NCBI GenBank assembly: GCA_913009685.1
Contig: CAJVXP010000012.1
Span: 1 to 59,223, forward strand
Source of the DNA: an uncultured Bacteroidota bacterium
GTDB taxonomy: Bacteria > Bacteroidota > Bacteroidia > Bacteroidales > F082
Reading direction: 5' to 3'
Length of the DNA stretch: 59,223 bases
Shown: positions 34,716 through 44,256 of the stretch, piece after piece
Position numbering within the stretch: the first letter of the stretch is position 1
Layout of the letters: every line of letters begins with the position of its first letter
Position numbers and translations under genes: made by a program
The notes under the pieces: generated by a model
What the model saw: only the letters and a program-made list of their open reading frames with translations
Database searches by the model: none
What the model was told of the DNA's origin: nothing

Positions 34716-36347
34716 ATGAATAGGTTATTATTACTTGGTGATGAAGCCATAGCCCAGGGGGCTGTGGATGCAGGCATTTCCGGAGTTTTTGCCTACCCGG
34801 GAACACCGTCTACGGAAATCACCGAATATATTCAGGCCTCCAAAGAGGCCGCCGAAAGGCATATTGTTTCGCAATGGTCGTCCAACGAAAAAACGGCCAT
34901 GGAAACAGCTATCGGTATGTCGTATGCCGGTAAACGGGCTTTGGTTTGTATGAAGCATGTGGGGCTTAATGTGGCCGCCGATGCTTTTATTAACTCGGCC
35001 ATTACCGGAGCGCATGGCGGGCTGGTAGTTGTCTCTGCTGATGATCCTTCCATGCACTCGTCGCAAAACGAGCAGGATTCACGATTCTACGGCAAGTTTG
35101 CTCAAATTCCCACGCTGGAACCTTCAAACCAGCAGGAAGCGTACGATATGACACGTTATGCTTTTGAGCTTTCCGAACGTTTGGGGACACCGGTTTTGTT
35201 TCGTCTTACAACCCGTTTGTCGCATTCCCGCTCGGGTGTACAGCGCAGAGAGACGCTTTCACAACGGGAGCTGAGTTTACCTTCCGATTTGAAGCAGTTC
35301 ATTCTTCTGCCTTCCATTGCACGAAAACAATACAACACGTTGCTGGGAAAACAGGCTGCCTTTCAGGAAGATAGCGAAAAATCAGGTTATAACGAACTTT
35401 TCGATGGTAAAGACAAAAGCATGGGCATTGTGGCCTGTGGTATCGCCTACAACTATCTTTTGGAAAACTATCAGGGTGGCAAGATCCCTTACCCTGTCTT
35501 GAAAATTGGTCAGTATCCGGTTTCGCGAAAGCTGGTAAAAGAACTTTACAATGATGTTGATTCCGTGCTTGTTCTCGAAGAGGGTTATCCTATTCTCGAA
35601 GAGCTGTTTCGCGGGATACTCGATGATGGAAAACCGGTAAAAGGCCGTATGGACGGCACGCTTCCGCGGGCAGGAGAATTAAATCCGAATATCGTGGGGA
35701 AAGCCCTGGGAATGGAAATCCCTGAAGGCTACAAAATCCCGGAGGTTTTAAAGAGCCGCCCGCCTTTGCTATGCGACGGATGTTCGCACTGGGATTCTTT
35801 CGAAGCATTAAATGAGGCCATGAAGGATTATTCGCCGGGTCGTGTGCTGGCCGATATCGGTTGCTATACACTCAGCGCTTTGCCTCCGCTGGAGTCTATC
35901 AACAGCTGTGTGGACATGGGTGCTTCCATCACTATGGCTGTGGGAGCTGCCGAAGCAGGACTGGTTCCCGCCGTGGCTGCCATCGGCGATTCTACTTTTA
36001 CTCACTCGGGCATGACCGGACTTCTGGACGCTGTCAATCGTAAAGTTCCCATCACCGTGGTGCTGCTCGACAACAGTACCACCGGCATGACCGGCGGACA
36101 AGATTCTGCCGGTTTTGGAAAACTTGAAGATATCGTGAAAGGTATCGGCGTGGAAGAGGAGCATATTCGCATAATCAAACCATTGCATCGTCTGCACGAG
36201 GAAAATGTGAAAATTTTCAAAGAAGAATTGGCATATCAGGGTGTTTCGGTCATTATTCCCCGCCGTGAGTGTGTTCAGACGCTGGCCCGACGCATGAAAC
36301 TGAAACACACCCAAAAAAAAACAGTCAAGGAAAGTTCTGCTCAGTAA
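34716..36347 (+). CDS. iorA: indolepyruvate ferredoxin oxidoreductase, alpha subunit
   Basis: IorA with IorB oxidatively decarboxylates aryl pyruvates to aryl-acetyl-CoA, with ferredoxin as electron acceptor. The 543-residue protein has an N-terminal pyrimidine-binding domain (GVFAYPGTPSTEITEYIQAS, about 22-41), a middle domain, and a C-terminal thiamine-pyrophosphate domain with ADIGCYTL (about 385) and GDSTFTHSGMTGL...LLDNSTTGMTGGQD (about 424-465). Unlike classical IorA, which continues into two 4Fe-4S clusters, it ends about 40 residues after the TPP domain and shows no CxxCxxC motif in the tail. A TAAATTTG -7 element lies at 34669-34676. Confidence 0.92.
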   Translation: MNRLLLLGDEAIAQGAVDAGISGVFAYPGTPSTEITEYIQASKEAAERHIVSQWSSNEKTAMETAIGMSYAGKRALVCMKHVGLNVAADAFINSAITGAHGGLVVVSADDPSMHSSQNEQDSRFYGKFAQIPTLEPSNQQEAYDMTRYAFELSERLGTPVLFRLTTRLSHSRSGVQRRETLSQRELSLPSDLKQFILLPSIARKQYNTLLGKQAAFQEDSEKSGYNELFDGKDKSMGIVACGIAYNYLLENYQGGKIPYPVLKIGQYPVSRKLVKELYNDVDSVLVLEEGYPILEELFRGILDDGKPVKGRMDGTLPRAGELNPNIVGKALGMEIPEGYKIPEVLKSRPPLLCDGCSHWDSFEALNEAMKDYSPGRVLADIGCYTLSALPPLESINSCVDMGASITMAVGAAEAGLVPAVAAIGDSTFTHSGMTGLLDAVNRKVPITVVLLDNSTTGMTGGQDSAGFGKLEDIVKGIGVEEEHIRIIKPLHRLHEENVKIFKEELAYQGVSVIIPRRECVQTLARRMKLKHTQKKTVKESSAQ

Positions 36348-36360
36348 AATTGTAACAAAC

Positions 36361-36951
36361 ATGAAAAAAGATATCATATTAGGTGGCGTTGGCGGTCAGG
36401 GTATCCTGACCATAGCCACCACCATTGGATTGGCGGCTCTTTCGGAAGGGCTGCAACTGAAACAGTCAGAAGTACACGGCATGAGTCAGCGCGGCGGCGA
36501 TGTGCAGTCGCACCTGCGCTTGTCTTCCGACCCCATTGCCTCCGATTTAATCCCCGAGGGCAAAGCCGACATGATTATTTCAGTGGAGCCGTTAGAGGCA
36601 TTGCGTTATTTCAACATGCTCGACCGCAAAAACGGCTGGCTTATCACCAGCATGAATCCCTTCAATAATATTCGGGATTACCCGGAACTTGAAGTGGTGC
36701 TAAGTGAAATCCGGAAGCTCCCGCGTTACATTACCATTGATGCGAATGAAATTGCCCAAAGTCAGGGTTCCGTAAAAGCCGCTAACATTGTGGTGCTCGG
36801 CGCTGCTTCTCCTTTTATCGGACTGAAATATTCTTCGCTTGAGGATGCCATTCGCCAGCTTTTCAGCAAAAAAAGCGAGGATCTGGTACAGCTTAACCTG
36901 AAGGCTTTAAAAGCCGGAAGAGACTTTGCCGAAAAGAATCGTAGAGATTAA
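36361..36951 (+). CDS. iorB: indolepyruvate oxidoreductase, beta subunit
   Basis: The 196-residue gamma-type subunit of the 2-oxoacid:ferredoxin oxidoreductase family pairs with IorA. Signature regions are DIILGGVGGQGILTIATTIG (about 4-23), QSEVHGMSQRGGDVQSHLRL (about 38-57) and PEGKADMIISVEPLEALRY. It follows iorA by 13 nt. No iron-sulfur motif is visible here either, so the electrons must pass to a separate ferredoxin or to clusters encoded elsewhere. Confidence 0.92.
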   Translation: MKKDIILGGVGGQGILTIATTIGLAALSEGLQLKQSEVHGMSQRGGDVQSHLRLSSDPIASDLIPEGKADMIISVEPLEALRYFNMLDRKNGWLITSMNPFNNIRDYPELEVVLSEIRKLPRYITIDANEIAQSQGSVKAANIVVLGAASPFIGLKYSSLEDAIRQLFSKKSEDLVQLNLKALKAGRDFAEKNRRD

Positions 36952-36976
36952 TTTTTGGGCATCCGGACGGGCTTTT

Positions 36977-37074
<98 letters not shown>

Positions 37075-37276
37075 GAAATTCGGAGGAAACAGGTGAAGAG
37101 GGGAGATTGTCTTGCCCTGGCGAGGGCAATCTCTCCGACATAAGGTCGGGTATTCCTGCTGAACGCACCCTCTTTTTCGTTAAAAAAACGGAACTCTGTT
37201 GTGTTAAAAATCATTTCTGCAGCCCAAAACCCCTAAATAATTCTACTTTTGCACCTCTTACACAGACGTGATAAAC

Positions 37277-38509
37277 ATGATCCGGATAAACAACAAATAT
37301 ATTTCTCTTTTTCTTTTAATTATTTCACTTTCTTTCTTCTCCTGTAGCCACAATGAAAAGCAACATAGAGAAAACCAACCGGAGGTAAAGCCCAAAGTTA
37401 TCTCCGACATTATCTATGGAATTAACGTGGACAGCCTGCAGGTAAAAAAAGGCAAGGTAAGACGCAACCAGTTTTTGGCTGATATTATGCTGAAATATGG
37501 CGTGAAATACTCCACCATCGACTACTTTGCACGCCACACAAAGAAAACCTTTAATGTCCGTAAAATCAGAAAAGGGCACGCCTACACTGTCATCTGCAAA
37601 AAAGACTCGCTGGAAACTCCCGTCTGGTTTATCTACGAAATCTCTCCTTCCAATTATGTTCTTTACCATCTCACGGATTCTGTATATGCTTCGCTGGGGA
37701 AAAAACCGATTATCCGAAAACAGGTTTCCACAACAGGAACCATCAGGACTTCCCTCTGGAACGCCATGATTGACCAGCACGACGACCCCAACCTGGCAAT
37801 AAAACTATCGGAAATTTACGCCTGGACCATCGATTTTTTTGAACTAAGAAAAGGAAATCAATACAAGGCAATTTATCAAAAGGTTTACGTTGACAACAAT
37901 TATGTTGGTCTCGGAAACGTGGAAGCAGCAGATTTCCTCCAGAGAGGACAACATCATTATGCTTTTTACTTTAAACAAAACGGCAGAGGCGATTATTTTG
38001 ATGAGGAGGGCAACTGCCTGGAACGTGCTTTTCTGAAAGCCCCGCTTAAATATCGTCGTATCAGCTCCCGTTTTTCCAACCACCGCTGGCATCCGATACT
38101 AAAAATCTACCGCCCGCATCACGGTGTGGATTATGCTGCTGCGGAAGGTACGCATGTTTATGCTTTGGGAGAGGGCGTTATCATCAAAAAAGGCTACCAG
38201 AAAAATGGCGCCGGAAACTACCTCAAAATCCGACACAACAGCGTTTATACCACGCAATACGCTCATTTAAGCCGGTTTGCACGGGGCATGAAGGTCGGAA
38301 AACATGTGCGTCAGGATCAGCTTATCGGCTATGTGGGACACACCGGGCTGGCCACCGGCCCGCATTTGGATTTCCGGTTCTACAAATACGGAAAAGCGGT
38401 CAATCCGCTTACGGTAAAATCACCCCCGGTCGAACCTGTTGCTCCGGCTTACCGTCCGGCGTTCGATTCTGTGGTAAGACATTACCGTCCTTTGCTTGAT
38501 TCCCTGTAG
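37277..38509 (+). CDS. M23 family lipoprotein peptidase
   Basis: The 410-residue protein has a lipoprotein signal (LFLLIISLSFFSCSHNE, lipidated Cys near residue 23), two mixed alpha/beta regions in the middle (about 50-270, OapA/LysM-like, with KKGKVRRNQFLADIMLKYGV) and a C-terminal M23 domain (about 275-385). Zinc-site features are HHGVDYAAAEGT (His-x3-Asp) and TGPHLDFRFYKYG, where the canonical HxH reads H-L-D. It is likely a cell-wall peptidase or a related activator at the outer membrane. The ATG at 37277 is preferred to a GTG at 37268. Confidence 0.88.
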   Translation: MIRINNKYISLFLLIISLSFFSCSHNEKQHRENQPEVKPKVISDIIYGINVDSLQVKKGKVRRNQFLADIMLKYGVKYSTIDYFARHTKKTFNVRKIRKGHAYTVICKKDSLETPVWFIYEISPSNYVLYHLTDSVYASLGKKPIIRKQVSTTGTIRTSLWNAMIDQHDDPNLAIKLSEIYAWTIDFFELRKGNQYKAIYQKVYVDNNYVGLGNVEAADFLQRGQHHYAFYFKQNGRGDYFDEEGNCLERAFLKAPLKYRRISSRFSNHRWHPILKIYRPHHGVDYAAAEGTHVYALGEGVIIKKGYQKNGAGNYLKIRHNSVYTTQYAHLSRFARGMKVGKHVRQDQLIGYVGHTGLATGPHLDFRFYKYGKAVNPLTVKSPPVEPVAPAYRPAFDSVVRHYRPLLDSL

Positions 38510-38634
38510 ATTAGAATTCCGAACAGGTTCCAAAGAAATATCAGCACGTCAACTTACACACAAATACCCACGCCCCAACAGAATAAAATTATCAAGCTGA
38601 GTTCGATATAAACATCTATCGTAACAACCTGGTA

Positions 38635-41600
38635 TTACTTTTCAAATTTTCCTGCAAAAGCTGCGTAAAACATGGGGATAATGTTGAGCGAGAAGAAGAT
38701 CCCCGTAATCATCCCTCCGACAATGGTAATAGCAAAAGGCTGATGCATGGCCGAACCAAGTCCGATGGCGGCAGGCAACAATGCAATAATGGTAGTCAAG
38801 CCGGTCATTAAGATAGGGCGGGTTCTTAAATGAACAGCCTCGTTCAGTGCTTCCTGCAAACCATAATTTTCCTCCTGCCGCAAGCGGTTTACCTTGTCAA
38901 TCAGAATAATGGCATTGTTTACGGAAACCCCTATTAACGTGAGCAATCCGAGAGCAACGGAAATATTTAACTGCTCACGGGTAATCAATAAGGCAATGAA
39001 AACTCCGATGAAATCCAATGGTATCTTTAGCAGAATAACAAAAGGTTGCCAAAAAGAGTTGAATTGCAGAAATAAAATCAGGTAAATGAGTATAATGGCA
39101 ATAAGAATAACAAAAGAAAACGACTTCAATGTCTGTATTAAGGTCTGATATTGCCCGCGAATTTGCAGGTTATACCCTTCGGGCAGAAAAGCAGCACCGA
39201 GACTGGCTTTAAGTTTTTTCACTGCGGCAAAGAGGTTTCCCTTAGGCGCTGCTACCACGGTCAGCTCCCGTTCCCCGTTCAAATGGCTAATGGAAGGCAA
39301 TGCGTTGATCATTTGAATATGCACCAGACGATTCAGCGGAATATATTTTCCACCGGAGGTACGAATAGCGAGATGTTCCAGCTTTTTCAGGTTGTTACGG
39401 TCGTTAGGCGGTAGCCGCAGGAAAACCGAAACAGGTATTTGTCCCTTTACAAACCGGGCAACCACCTCTCCTCTGAAAGCCAGGGTTAGTTCCTGATACA
39501 AATCAAAAGCACTAATCCCAAACCGTGCCATTTCTGAACGGTTAGGCGTGATGTCTATCTGAGGAACAAGGTATTTAGCGTTATTAATAACGTTACCAAA
39601 ATCGCCCGTTTCAATGGCGGTTTTTTCTACTTTGGAAGCTAACCTGGCAAGCGTGTCAAGGTTAGGACCTGTAACGGTGACACCAAAAAAAGCAGGCAGG
39701 CCGCTAAAACTTTCATCAATATTTTCCTGTGTGGGCTGATGATACAGGATAACCAGCCCATCAAAAGTGGCAAACTGTTTTTTAAATCCGTTAATCAGTT
39801 GCGTAACGCTTTCAGTCCGGTATTTTTTATCTACCAGTTTGATGTACATGGAGCCGCGGTTCACACTTTCCACATAATAAGTGTCTGAGGGCGATCCTAT
39901 CCGCAGATAAATATTATCCACATTGGGATTTTTTTGTATTACCCGCATCAACTGTTCGGCCACCGTTCCCGATTCTTTTAAAGAAACCCCGGGACGCATA
40001 ACATACTCAAACAACAAAGCTCCTTCATCTACAGGAGGAAGCATATTTGCCTTGTTTGTCAGGGGCAGCAGGCCGCCGCCCACCAGAAACAGCAGTGCCA
40101 GCACGGCAAGAACCCCCGTTTTATGCGACATGGAGAAACGGAGTACTTTATCATTAACAGCTTTAAATTTTTGCAAAAAAGCCGGTTCTTTCACCTTTTT
40201 ACCTTTCAAATCTCCTTTCCAGTAAACCAGCGCCGGGATGACCGTAATGGAAATAAGAAAAGAGCCGAGAAGCGTGAGGGTAATGGTCAGTCCGAAAGGT
40301 GTAACCATCTCCTTCATATATCCGGAAATAAACAGCAAAGGAAGAAAAACAATGATGGTTGTAAGCGTACCATTCAGGTCGGCAGCAAAAATCTCACTCA
40401 CCCCTCTCCGAATGGATTCAATTAATGGCTTTCCTTTTTCCAAAAACTTTTCTATGATTTCCAGCACAATAATAGAGTCATCAACCACCATCCCAAGCGA
40501 CAGCGTCAGCGCTGCCAACGTAATCATATTCAGGGTATAACCGATGGCATACATGATGGTTACGGCAAACATAAGCGCCAGAGGGATGGTAATGGAAACG
40601 ATAAGCGTGGGAGCTATGCGCCGAAGGAAAAGGAGCAAAACCAACATGGCAAGAACAGCGCCTATGTAAATTTCTTCCCGCACCCCCGACATGGACGTAC
40701 TTAAAATTTCCGACTGGTCGTAGAATTTATCTGTTTGTGTGCCGGGAGGTAGTAATTTTTGCAGTGTTTGCAAAGACTTTTGTACCGATGCAGCTACTTT
40801 AATGGAGCCGGAACCTTCGGTTTTCTGAACCAGCAGGGCCACAGCGGGATACTTTCCGCTCCGCACCATGTAATGTTTAGGCAATCCCCCTTTTGTAACT
40901 TGTGCGATATCCTTTAAAAGTACCGGAAGTCCGTTGGCACGGGTGGCCACTTTGAGGTTTTGCAAATCGGAAAGGTTTTGGTATTGGCCGTTTCCACGAA
41001 TGGGAACATCGTAATAATTTCTTTCGAGATAACGTCCGGAAACAATAATGTTGTTGTCTTTCAGCACTTTCTCAATATCAAGCAGGCTTAAGTGAAGCAG
41101 CCGGAGCTTTTGCGCATCGGGCTCTACGATAAAGGCAGGCCGTTCTCCTCCGATAACATCTATCCGGGAAATATTTCTCAGGCTTAAAAGCGCCGGCTTA
41201 ATACGATATTGAATAATGTCGCGCAACTTGTAAGGAGGAACTTTGGGGTTCGTAAAAGTAAAACCGATGACTTCCTGCATACGACTGCCGAGGTTATCAA
41301 TCACAGGAACAACGCCCTGCGGCAATTGGCCTGAGAGGTTGGAAAGTGCTGCTGCGGTAAGTTGTCGGGCATTCATTATGGAGTAGTTGTTGCTGAATTC
41401 CACCGTAACTTGTGAATGCCCCATGGTTGTTACCGAAGATGTTCGCTGCACGCCACGAATTCCCTGCAAAGCATTTTCGATGGGACGGGTAACCAGAATT
41501 TCCATATCGTTGGGAGAAACACCGGAATATTCCGTAATGACATTTATCAAAGGATAATTTATTCCCGGAAAATAATCTACAGGCATTTTATACAGACTCC

Positions 41601-41682
41601 ATATTCCAGTGGCAATCAATACGATAACGATAGCCAAAGAATAAAAAGGACGTCTGACGAAATTTTCAAATGATTTTTTCAT
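38635..41682 (-). CDS. RND efflux transporter, inner-membrane pump
   Basis: The 1015-residue protein is a full-length AcrB/HAE1-type proton antiporter with twelve predicted transmembrane helices and two large periplasmic loops. The start MKKSFENFVRRPFYSLAIVI is typical. The proton-relay helix reads LSLGMVVDDSIIVLEIIEKF, with the paired aspartates of AcrB (D407/D408), which argues against the heavy-metal CusA class. The adaptor gene lies 15 nt upstream in the same transcript. No outer-membrane TolC-type gene is adjacent. Substrate cannot be deduced. Confidence 0.93.
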   Translation of the reverse strand: MKKSFENFVRRPFYSLAIVIVLIATGIWSLYKMPVDYFPGINYPLINVITEYSGVSPNDMEILVTRPIENALQGIRGVQRTSSVTTMGHSQVTVEFSNNYSIMNARQLTAAALSNLSGQLPQGVVPVIDNLGSRMQEVIGFTFTNPKVPPYKLRDIIQYRIKPALLSLRNISRIDVIGGERPAFIVEPDAQKLRLLHLSLLDIEKVLKDNNIIVSGRYLERNYYDVPIRGNGQYQNLSDLQNLKVATRANGLPVLLKDIAQVTKGGLPKHYMVRSGKYPAVALLVQKTEGSGSIKVAASVQKSLQTLQKLLPPGTQTDKFYDQSEILSTSMSGVREEIYIGAVLAMLVLLLFLRRIAPTLIVSITIPLALMFAVTIMYAIGYTLNMITLAALTLSLGMVVDDSIIVLEIIEKFLEKGKPLIESIRRGVSEIFAADLNGTLTTIIVFLPLLFISGYMKEMVTPFGLTITLTLLGSFLISITVIPALVYWKGDLKGKKVKEPAFLQKFKAVNDKVLRFSMSHKTGVLAVLALLFLVGGGLLPLTNKANMLPPVDEGALLFEYVMRPGVSLKESGTVAEQLMRVIQKNPNVDNIYLRIGSPSDTYYVESVNRGSMYIKLVDKKYRTESVTQLINGFKKQFATFDGLVILYHQPTQENIDESFSGLPAFFGVTVTGPNLDTLARLASKVEKTAIETGDFGNVINNAKYLVPQIDITPNRSEMARFGISAFDLYQELTLAFRGEVVARFVKGQIPVSVFLRLPPNDRNNLKKLEHLAIRTSGGKYIPLNRLVHIQMINALPSISHLNGERELTVVAAPKGNLFAAVKKLKASLGAAFLPEGYNLQIRGQYQTLIQTLKSFSFVILIAIILIYLILFLQFNSFWQPFVILLKIPLDFIGVFIALLITREQLNISVALGLLTLIGVSVNNAIILIDKVNRLRQEENYGLQEALNEAVHLRTRPILMTGLTTIIALLPAAIGLGSAMHQPFAITIVGGMITGIFFSLNIIPMFYAAFAGKFEK

Positions 41683-41697
41683 GCTTCCTGCTTGTCA

Positions 41698-42753
41698 TTA
41701 ATCCGCAACCTTCATGCTTTTCCGGATATTCCCATAGAAAATCTCAAAAGCACCTTTTGTTAAAACGACAGCACCTTTTTTCAAACCTTCTTTTATTTCT
41801 ATCAAACCATTTTTTTCAGGTCCGGGTTTTACAGGAATTTTTATATATTTTTTATTGATTACTTCCATGACAAAGTAATTGTTTTGCTGCCGGATAAGAG
41901 CAGCTTTGGGAACAGCGACGGATTCGTGTTTGTTTGTAAGAAAAGAAAAGGAAACATAATTTCCGCTTTTTAGCAGATGGGCAGAATCCTGAAGAGCAAT
42001 CCACAGCGTATGACCTCCGGTGGAAGGATTGATAGCCTTTTCAAGATAAATCAATTTCCCCCGGTAAATTTTGTTACTGATTTTTATAGAAATATTGTTC
42101 TCCGTCAGCTCTTTGGGATTACCGTAAAACGGAGCGATGAGTTTAATATGGTCATCATCCTGAAAAGTTCCCAAAAGCTGTTCCACAACCGCATCTTCAC
42201 CCTGCTGAACCTGCAGGTCATCGAGATAGCCGTTGAAAGGAGCTTTGTAGCGGGTCATAGACAGAAAATAGTCCAGCATATATTGGGCTTTGTTCAGGTT
42301 GTTTTGGGCATTATCAAAATCACGAACTACTTTTTCAAAGTCAATTCTCGACAAATAGTCTTTCCCAACCAATAATTTTTGGGCTTCATAATACTGTTTG
42401 AAATAACGGTACTGCGTTTGGGCATTGGCCAGCGCTTTCTCCAGGTTTTCCTTTTTCAGATCAATTTCCGGACCACCCATGGTGTAAAGAACAGTGCCCT
42501 TTTTAATACGACCTTTCAAATTGTTAAAATGCACAATTCCGTCGAATTTAGCTTCGAGGTCTAACGCGTTGGTAGCCTGAATAGTTCCAAAGCCTTTTAT
42601 CTCATCGTAAAAAGTTGCCAAAACCGCTTTGGCCGTATCTGTTTTCACATAAGCCGCTGTTTTAGAGTGCGTTCCCTGCTGCTGACAGCTGGCCAGAAGG
42701 CCCAAAAGCAGTAACCATCCGGCTTTTTTCAAGCGTGTAAAATATCTTGTCAT
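41698..42753 (-). CDS. RND periplasmic adaptor lipoprotein
   Basis: The 351-residue membrane fusion protein links the RND pump to an outer-membrane channel. It has a lipoprotein signal (GWLLLLGLLASCQQQG, Cys near residue 23), a barrel-sandwich/lipoyl region split by a helical hairpin (about 60-190, with FDGIVHFNNLKGRIKKGTVL and APFNGYLDDLQVQQGEDAV) and a beta-barrel toward the C-terminus. It is the first gene of the two-gene pump operon. Confidence 0.9.
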   Translation of the reverse strand: MTRYFTRLKKAGWLLLLGLLASCQQQGTHSKTAAYVKTDTAKAVLATFYDEIKGFGTIQATNALDLEAKFDGIVHFNNLKGRIKKGTVLYTMGGPEIDLKKENLEKALANAQTQYRYFKQYYEAQKLLVGKDYLSRIDFEKVVRDFDNAQNNLNKAQYMLDYFLSMTRYKAPFNGYLDDLQVQQGEDAVVEQLLGTFQDDDHIKLIAPFYGNPKELTENNISIKISNKIYRGKLIYLEKAINPSTGGHTLWIALQDSAHLLKSGNYVSFSFLTNKHESVAVPKAALIRQQNNYFVMEVINKKYIKIPVKPGPEKNGLIEIKEGLKKGAVVLTKGAFEIFYGNIRKSMKVAD

Positions 42754-43108
42754 CTGTTTTTCGTTAAGGATTTCTTAATTCCGGAACGAAAATAGAATGG
42801 GAATCTAAAGGAAATCTAAAGATATCGGCGCAAAGCAAATATTCTGTCAGATTGGGATGCCCGAAACTAAATTAAGTATGAACCCCGATTCCGACTTTTA
42901 AAAAGTGAACTCTTGAAAAGAAAAAATGACAGACTAAGGAATTGTAACGAAATAACCTATCCGTTTCGACTCATTATTTCCTTGTGAACTGTGGATTTTA
43001 AACCCACATTCTCCGTACTTTCAGTTTACAAATCCGAAAGCGCATAAGAAAACACCCGGAATCATGGCGGCGAAGTTGTTTCCAATTCCAAAAATATTTT
43101 TAAAACTG
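42754..43108. other. gene-free interval between the RND operon and arsR
   Basis: This roughly 355-nt stretch lies between two divergent transcripts. It has no plausible gene, RNA or strong hairpin that I can support. Minus-strand promoter elements for the RND adaptor are not obvious; the best -7 match is TATCTTTA near 42815-42822. The arsR promoter lies at its right end. Confidence 0.5.
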
Positions 43109-43141
43109 TTTGCTTTTTAAATTATAAATGTCGTATGTTTG
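43109..43141 (+). promoter_or_regulatory. arsR promoter
   Basis: TTTG at 43109-43112 and TATGTTTG at 43134-43141 are separated by 21 nt, a good Bacteroidota promoter 20 nt before the arsR ATG. The spacer is very AT-rich. An ArsR-type repressor would be expected to bind here, but I cannot define its operator with confidence. Confidence 0.7.
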
Positions 43142-43161
43142 CGTCATAAAACACAAAGACC

Positions 43162-43497
43162 ATGACTTACGCTAAAAATGAAGCATTTACAATTGAGCTA
43201 CAAAAACTTGCCGCTTTTGCCAGAACACTGGCACATCCGGCCAGGCTGGCCATATTGGACTATCTTGCTGAGCAAAACCAGTGTGTCAGCGGCGACATTA
43301 CCGAAGAAATACCCCTGAGCCGTACCACCGTTTCGCAACATTTGCAGGAACTGAAAAATGCAGGGCTCATCAAGGGAACCGTTTCGGGAACACGTATTTA
43401 TTACTGTCTCCAAACAGATAGAATTCTTGAAATGAAAGAGCAAATGCACCAATTTATGGAAAAACTTGCTTCCGGGCAGACTGCCTGCGAGATATAA
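43162..43497 (+). CDS. arsR: ArsR/SmtB family transcriptional repressor
   Basis: The 111-residue winged-helix protein matches the ArsR family: LAHPARLAILDYLAEQNQCV (about 23-42) and the recognition helix LSRTTVSQHLQELKNAGLI (about 52-70), then the wing GTVSGTRIYYCL. The classical ELCVCDL metal site is absent. Cysteines are at residues 41, 82 and 109, so arsenite could be sensed by a different cysteine set, as in other ArsR subclasses. It lies 300 nt upstream of arsC on the same strand. Confidence 0.88.
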   Translation: MTYAKNEAFTIELQKLAAFARTLAHPARLAILDYLAEQNQCVSGDITEEIPLSRTTVSQHLQELKNAGLIKGTVSGTRIYYCLQTDRILEMKEQMHQFMEKLASGQTACEI

Positions 43498-43648
43498 AAA
43501 TCAAAATAATCATTGAAAAATTAATCCAAAAAAAAAGAACAAATGAAACGTCCATGACGAACCAATTCGGCACACTCGGCCGGACGGCTTCAGTCGGGCA
43601 ATGCCCCACCTGACCATCCATTCGGACGAGCAGGAGCACGACTATAAA

Positions 43649-43719
43649 GCTCCGTTAGGAGCACAGGTTATAACCCCGGGTTGAAACCCGGGGGATAAAA
43701 AATCAAACGATAATCGTTT
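43649..43719. repeat. three adjacent palindromes between arsR and arsC
   Basis: GCTCC-GTTA-GGAGC (43649-43662), CCCCGGGTT-GA-AACCCGGGG (43674-43693, perfect 9-bp arms) and AAACGAT-A-ATCGTTT (43705-43719) follow one another. The second is a strong hairpin followed by an A-rich run, so on the minus strand it is preceded rather than followed by T. Together with about 150 nt of GC-rich sequence on the left they fill the 300-nt arsR-arsC gap, which contains no gene. They look like dispersed repeats; the last one could also be an operator upstream of arsC. Confidence 0.65.
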
Positions 43720-43797
43720 TGGCGGAATTTTCGATGGCGCAGCCGAAAATCATGACAAAACATAAACAACGGAATAACAATAAAATATTATAAGTAC

Positions 43798-44217
43798 ATG
43801 AAAATACTCATTCTTTGCACCGGCAACACCTGCCGCAGCCAAATGGCCGAAGGCTTTTTAAAAGCTATGGACCCCACGCTAAAAGTTTATTCAGCGGGCA
43901 CGGAACCCGGCAAAAAAGTTCATCCCATGGCCATTGCAGCCATGAAAGAAAAGGGCATCGACCTGAGCAGTGGTCAGCCCAAACCTGTCGAAAAATTTAT
44001 CAACACCCCGTTTGATTATGTGATTACCGTTTGCGATGGTGCCAAAGAGGCCTGTCCTGTCTTCACAGGAAAGGTAAAACATCGCCTGCACATCGGCTTT
44101 GACGATCCGGCCGAAGCCACCGGCACCGAAGCCGAAATAAAAGCAGTATTCATCCGCGTGCGCGATGAAATCAAACGCGATTTTACAAAGTTTTATAAAG
44201 AAAATATTCAAAAATAG
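43798..44217 (+). CDS. arsC: arsenate reductase, thioredoxin-coupled type
   Basis: The 139-residue low-molecular-weight phosphatase-fold enzyme reduces arsenate to arsenite. The phosphate loop CTGNTCRS gives the CX5R motif with Cys7 and Arg13. Cys79 and Cys86 in VCDGAKEACPVF have the same 7-residue spacing as the redox pair of Staphylococcus aureus ArsC, and FDDPAEATG carries the catalytic aspartate near residue 102-103. The three cysteines support thioredoxin-dependent arsenate reduction rather than plain tyrosine phosphatase activity. It is followed by osmC and acr3 in an operon. Confidence 0.93.
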   Translation: MKILILCTGNTCRSQMAEGFLKAMDPTLKVYSAGTEPGKKVHPMAIAAMKEKGIDLSSGQPKPVEKFINTPFDYVITVCDGAKEACPVFTGKVKHRLHIGFDDPAEATGTEAEIKAVFIRVRDEIKRDFTKFYKENIQK

Positions 44218-44256
44218 ATAAGTCAGTTTCCCGAAAGGGAACATAAAACAAAAATC

